Part shown: piece by piece, positions 59,968 through 64,000 of the stretch | How positions within the stretch are numbered: the first letter of the stretch is position 1 | Layout of the letters: each line of letters opens with the position of its first letter | NCBI RefSeq assembly: GCF_000002425.4 | Contig: NC_037269.1 | Coordinates: 5,709,834-5,773,833, forward strand | DNA: 64,000 nt | Origin: Physcomitrium patens | Taxonomy: Eukaryota; Streptophyta; Bryopsida; Funariales; Funariaceae | Direction of reading: 5' to 3' | The notes under the pieces: generated by a model | Seen by the model: the letters and a program-made list of their open reading frames with translations, nothing else | What the model was told of the DNA's origin: nothing | Databases searched by the model: none | Program-made: the position numbers and the translations under genes

Positions 59968-62900
59968 ACTGATATTGTTCTTAGTATCTTCTTTGTTATC
60001 AAGTCTTTCTTTTTTTTTGTCTTGAGCAATATCAAACAAATTTTTCTTCTTAGTGTCATTATGGCAGAGCTTGTTGAAATGAAGAGTGCAATGGCACAAA
60101 TGCAAGAGCAAATGAGGGAGTTAATGCTTGCGATGCATCAACTCAATTCACCAACACAGGAAAGAACAAGAATAGCAGAAAGAGGGGATATAGAGATGAT
60201 CGGAGCTGCTTCAACATCTACAACAAATCACGTTCTTTCTCCAATTGTACAACACCCTATAAGCACTAGAGAACCAAGAATTGCCTTACCTTAGAAATTT
60301 GATGGTACAAGATCAAAGTTTCGAGGATTCATCAATCAAGTACAATTGGCAATTGAACTTCAACCGCAAAGCTATCCAATTCCAGGATCACAAGTCAGGT
60401 TTATTGGCACTCTACTTTCTGGTTCTGCATTATCGTGGTTTTTCTCTTTTCTTGAACAACGAAATCCAAAATTGGACAATTTGGAAGCTTTTTTGGCGGA
60501 GTTTCGATCTATGTATGGTGAACACGATGCAATTCGTGTTGCAACAAATAAGATCCGAATTCTGTGACAAGAAAATCGCTCAGTAACAGTGTATGCTTCA
60601 CAATTTCGACAACTTGCAATTGACATCAAGTAGAATGATGCTGCACTCAACAGTCAATTTCTTTACGGATTGCAATACGAAGTAAAGAAATTGATGCTCA
60701 ACTTACCTGATCCTCAAACTTTGAGTCAAGCAATCGATTTTGCGGTAAAATATGATAATCGAATTTTCGAATTTCGATCTGAGAATCATTCACGGGAACC
60801 TCAACGTTATTACTCAATGGCAACATCAACATCTTTGCCAAACGTACATTCAGAAGTAGAAGACATGCAAATTGACGCGATACGTTTTAAACCCCTAACT
60901 GAGCAAGAAAAGATTCGTCGTCATCAAGAAGGATTATGTTTATATTGCGGAGAACCTAAGCACACTGCTCAACATTGTCCAAAGAAACAACGCAACTATA
61001 AAATGAGAGGTACGACGGTCAAAGAAGACAACATGTCGAAAAACGGATTCGTCCAGCTACAATAGGGACCGTGCAGCTGGAACCTTGTACAATTCCTAAT
61101 GAAGGTCCTATCCTCTCCTTAGAACCCTCTCCTTGTTTTATAATAGACTTATATTTAGGACCTAAGAATTACAAAGCCTCTGCTTTATTAGATTCGGGAG
61201 CCTCAGCATGTTTTTTAGATGAACAATTTGTTAAAAGTCGTAAAATACCCTTTGTACAGAAACCTAAACCAGTACATGTAGAAGTCATAGATGGTCGTCC
61301 CTTGTCTTCTGGAGATGTCACTCATGAAACTCATCCTATAAAAGTAACAATAGACGATCATGATAGCTACATAGCTTTTAACATAATTAAATCCCCGTCC
61401 AATCCAGTTATTTTAGGTTTATCCTGGCTAGAAAAATATAACCCTCGAATAGATTGGAATTCGCGTAAACTTGAATTTTCCCAGAGCATTATTAATAGCT
61501 CTACCAACCAAGTAAAAAATTATAAGTCTAGTATAGTAAAACCCGTACTGATAGGTGCAAAAGCATTTATACATGCAGCAAAAGAAGGATCAACTTTTGC
61601 TATTTATGCTGCACCTATTTCTGAAAACGTAAAGACTTCAAGTGGCATTCCAAGTCAATATCAGGAGTATCAAGACGTTTTTGAGAAAAAGAATGCAGAT
61701 ATTCTTCCTGAGCATCGCCCATATGATTGTTCAATCGACCTCAAGGAAGGAACTCAGCCACCATTTGGACCAATTTACAGTTTATCGCAAGATGAGATGG
61801 CTGAACTCAAGACATATATTGACGAGAATTTAGCGAAGAATTTCATATGCCATTCAAAATCTCCAGCAGGAGCTCCAATTCTATTCGTAAAGAAAAAAGA
61901 TGGATCTTTACGAATGTGTGTTGATTATTGAGGACTCAACAAGATCACAATCAAGAATAGGTATCCATTACCTTTGATATCAGGACTCCTTGACCAGTTG
62001 AATCAATCTAAGATCTATACAAAAATAGATCTAAGAGGAGCATATAATCTAGTACGGATCAAAGAAGGAGATGAATGGAAGACTGCGTTTCGAACCAGGT
62101 ATAGACATTTCGAATATAATGTCATGCCCTTTGGACTCACGAATGCACCAGTTGCTTTTCAACATCTCATGAATGATGTATTTCGTGAATTCTTAGACAA
62201 TTTTGTCGTCTGCTATCTAGACGATATCCTGATCTATTCTAAGAACGTCGAAGAACATGAAATACATGTTCGTCAAGTATTACAAAAACTTAGAGATGCA
62301 GGATTGTACGCCAAGATGGAAAAGTGTGTATTTCACACTACTCAAGTTGACTTTTTAGGATACATCATTTCAAATGATGGTCTCATGATGGATCCTAAGA
62401 AAGTCCAAACAATCATGGATTGGAAGATTCCAAGGACAGTAAGAGATGTCCAATGTTTCTTGGGATTTGCCAATTACTATCGGATCTTCATCAAAGATTT
62501 CTCACGAGTTACAGCTCCACTTACACGCTTGACTAGTAAAGATAAATTCCAATGGAATCAAGAAGCGGAAGCAACATTTGAAGCCTTGAAGACATCATTT
62601 GTCTCTGCGCCAGTCTTATATCGTGTTGACTTTTCCAAGGCATTTTTTATGGAAGCAGATGCATCAGATTTTGCCTTGGGTGCAATTTTATCACAAATGG
62701 GAACAGATGACAAACTTCATCAGATAGCTTTTTATTCAAGAAAATTCTCAGTAATTGAGATCAATTATGAGATCCTTGATAAAGAACTTCTTGCGATCAT
62801 GGATTCCTTTCAAGAATGGCGTCGTTATCTAGAAGGCGCTTCTAGTCCAGTCACTGTGTATACAGATCACAAGAACCTCGAGTATTTCATGTCAGCACGC

Positions 62901-64000
62901 GTGTTGAATCGTCGTCAAGCTCGTTGGAGTATGTCTTTGTCAAGATTCGAGTTCATTATCACTTATCGGCCAGGAAAACAACAAGGTTTATCTGATGCCC
63001 TATCTAGACGTTCTTATTTTGCACCAAAAGAAGGAGATGCAGCTTTTGAGCAAAAAAGAATGGTCCTCTTGAAACCGGAGCAATTTCATCTCCGAGCAAT
63101 GAAATCAACATTGACTGTTGATTCAACTTTTCTCAAGCAAATCCAGTCCAGTATGTCCTCAGACCCTCTTGTTTATGATATCGAGAATAATTCTTCCAAG
63201 TCTCATGATCCTTCTAAGTTCGAGTTCAAGAATAATCTATTATATTTTGAAGGACGCCTATATGTTCTAGAAGGAGAAGCACGTTTACGTGTTCTTCAAG
63301 CATGTCATGACTTTCCAGCAGTAAGGCACTTTGGATATAATAAGACTTTGGAACTCATATCAAGAGATTTTTGGTGGCCACAAATGTGGAAGTCAGTCAA
63401 AGACTTTGTACAATCATGTGATATTTGTTCAAGATCAAAAATTCCTCGTCATCGACCTTACGGACTTCTTCAGCCATTACCTATACCAGAACAACCATGG
63501 TCTTCTGTTTCTATGGATTTCATCACAGATCTTCCAAGCTCAAGATCTTATGATTCTATATTTGTGATAGTAGATCGTTTCACCAAGATGGCACATTTTG
63601 TGCCATGTACAAAATCTATCACAGGTGAAGAAACAGCTAAGCTTTTCATTGATAATATCTATCCCTATCATGGATTACCTAAAGATATCATATCAGATAG
63701 GGAAACTCAATTTGTGTCAAGATTTTGAAGGACCCTTTTCAAGATTTTAAAAGTGGACATAAAGCTATCTTCGGCTTTCCATCCTCAAACTGATGGACAA
63801 ACAGAGCGCGTAAACCAAGTCTTGGAGCAATATTTAAGGTGTACTATCAACTACCAACAAGATGATTGGACAACCCTTCTGCCATTGGCAGAGTTTGCTT
63901 ATAATAATACGGTACATTCTTCCACGTAACAAACACCTTTCTTTGCCAATTATGGCTATCATCCACGACTTGATACTTTTGATTTTTCAAAAGTTGATAA

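Larger units (their letters stand above)
59297..64000 (+). mobile_element. Ty3/gypsy chromovirus (element G), best-preserved copy, runs off the right edge
   Basis: From the 5' end: LTR 59297-59870, primer site at 59872, hairpin leader 59890-59970, gag about 60061-61065 (MAELVEMKSAMAQMQEQM start; zinc knuckle CLYCGEPKHTAQHC near 60940-60980), protease about 61150-61400 (LLDSGASACFLD), reverse transcriptase about 61660-62560 (CYLDDILIYS near 62211-62240), RNase H about 62580-63010 (EADASDFALGAIL; TDHKNLEYF), integrase from about 63280 with the H-H-C-C zinc region (C-x2-C at 63418-63429), VSMDFITDLPSS with the first catalytic Asp, and the DGQTERVNQ region near 63795. The window ends inside integrase. 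By comparison with elements C, E and H, a chromodomain and the 3' LTR should follow. Only a few breaks are seen, so this is the youngest-looking chromovirus in the window. Confidence 0.92.

Overview
The window looks like nuclear DNA of a land plant, most likely a bryophyte (moss or liverwort) and possibly another seedless plant. The reasons are four compact intron-bearing plant genes packed close together, an AT-rich intergenic background full of (TA)n tracts, plant-type chromoviruses, and a COI1 jasmonate receptor that carries valine where vascular-plant COI1 has the ligand-gating alanine, as in the liverwort receptor. No species was identified.

Layout. Bases 1-28840 are a nest of LTR retrotransposon fossils: a Ty3/gypsy element on the minus strand (1-5433) inserted in the RNase H region of a minus-strand chromovirus (5434-8864); a plus-strand chromovirus tail with chromodomain (8865-9460); a small copia fragment (about 9540-9800); a long plus-strand chromovirus (10004-about 15737); a gypsy element lacking most of pol (about 15738-20743) inserted in the gag of a second copy of the preceding chromovirus family (20744-22011), which itself lies in another gypsy element (22012-25817) that also holds a solo LTR (22175-23315); then a decayed copia element (about 25850-28840) with a solo LTR of the 59.3 kb family. 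Bases 30011-55000 are the genic island. It carries a membrane-anchored J-domain protein (30011-31914), 15-cis-zeta-carotene isomerase Z-ISO (34521-36928), the F-box jasmonate receptor COI1 (42260-44282), a newly recognised CIPK-like kinase pseudogene on the minus strand (about 46330-46900), solo and inverted LTRs (48062-49095), and a peroxisomal NAD/CoA-type carrier, PXN (51569-54821). Bases 54822-59296 are gene-poor and AT-rich. A better-preserved chromovirus starts at 59297 and runs off the right edge.

The host genes do not form a pathway. Z-ISO acts in plastid carotenoid synthesis. PXN imports a cofactor into peroxisomes, where the beta-oxidation steps that shorten jasmonate precursors in other plants take place. 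COI1 perceives a jasmonate-type ligand. I infer no operon-like relation between them.

Most notable signals: (1) an array of short hairpins with a shared loop and covarying stems in the leader between primer site and gag of two chromovirus subfamilies; (2) perfect heat-shock-element arrays in the LTR of one chromovirus family, enlarged by an exact 125-bp duplication; (3) the COI1 valine; (4) the kinase pseudogene. All exon structures were read by eye from splice sites and reading frame. No alignment or database search was run.
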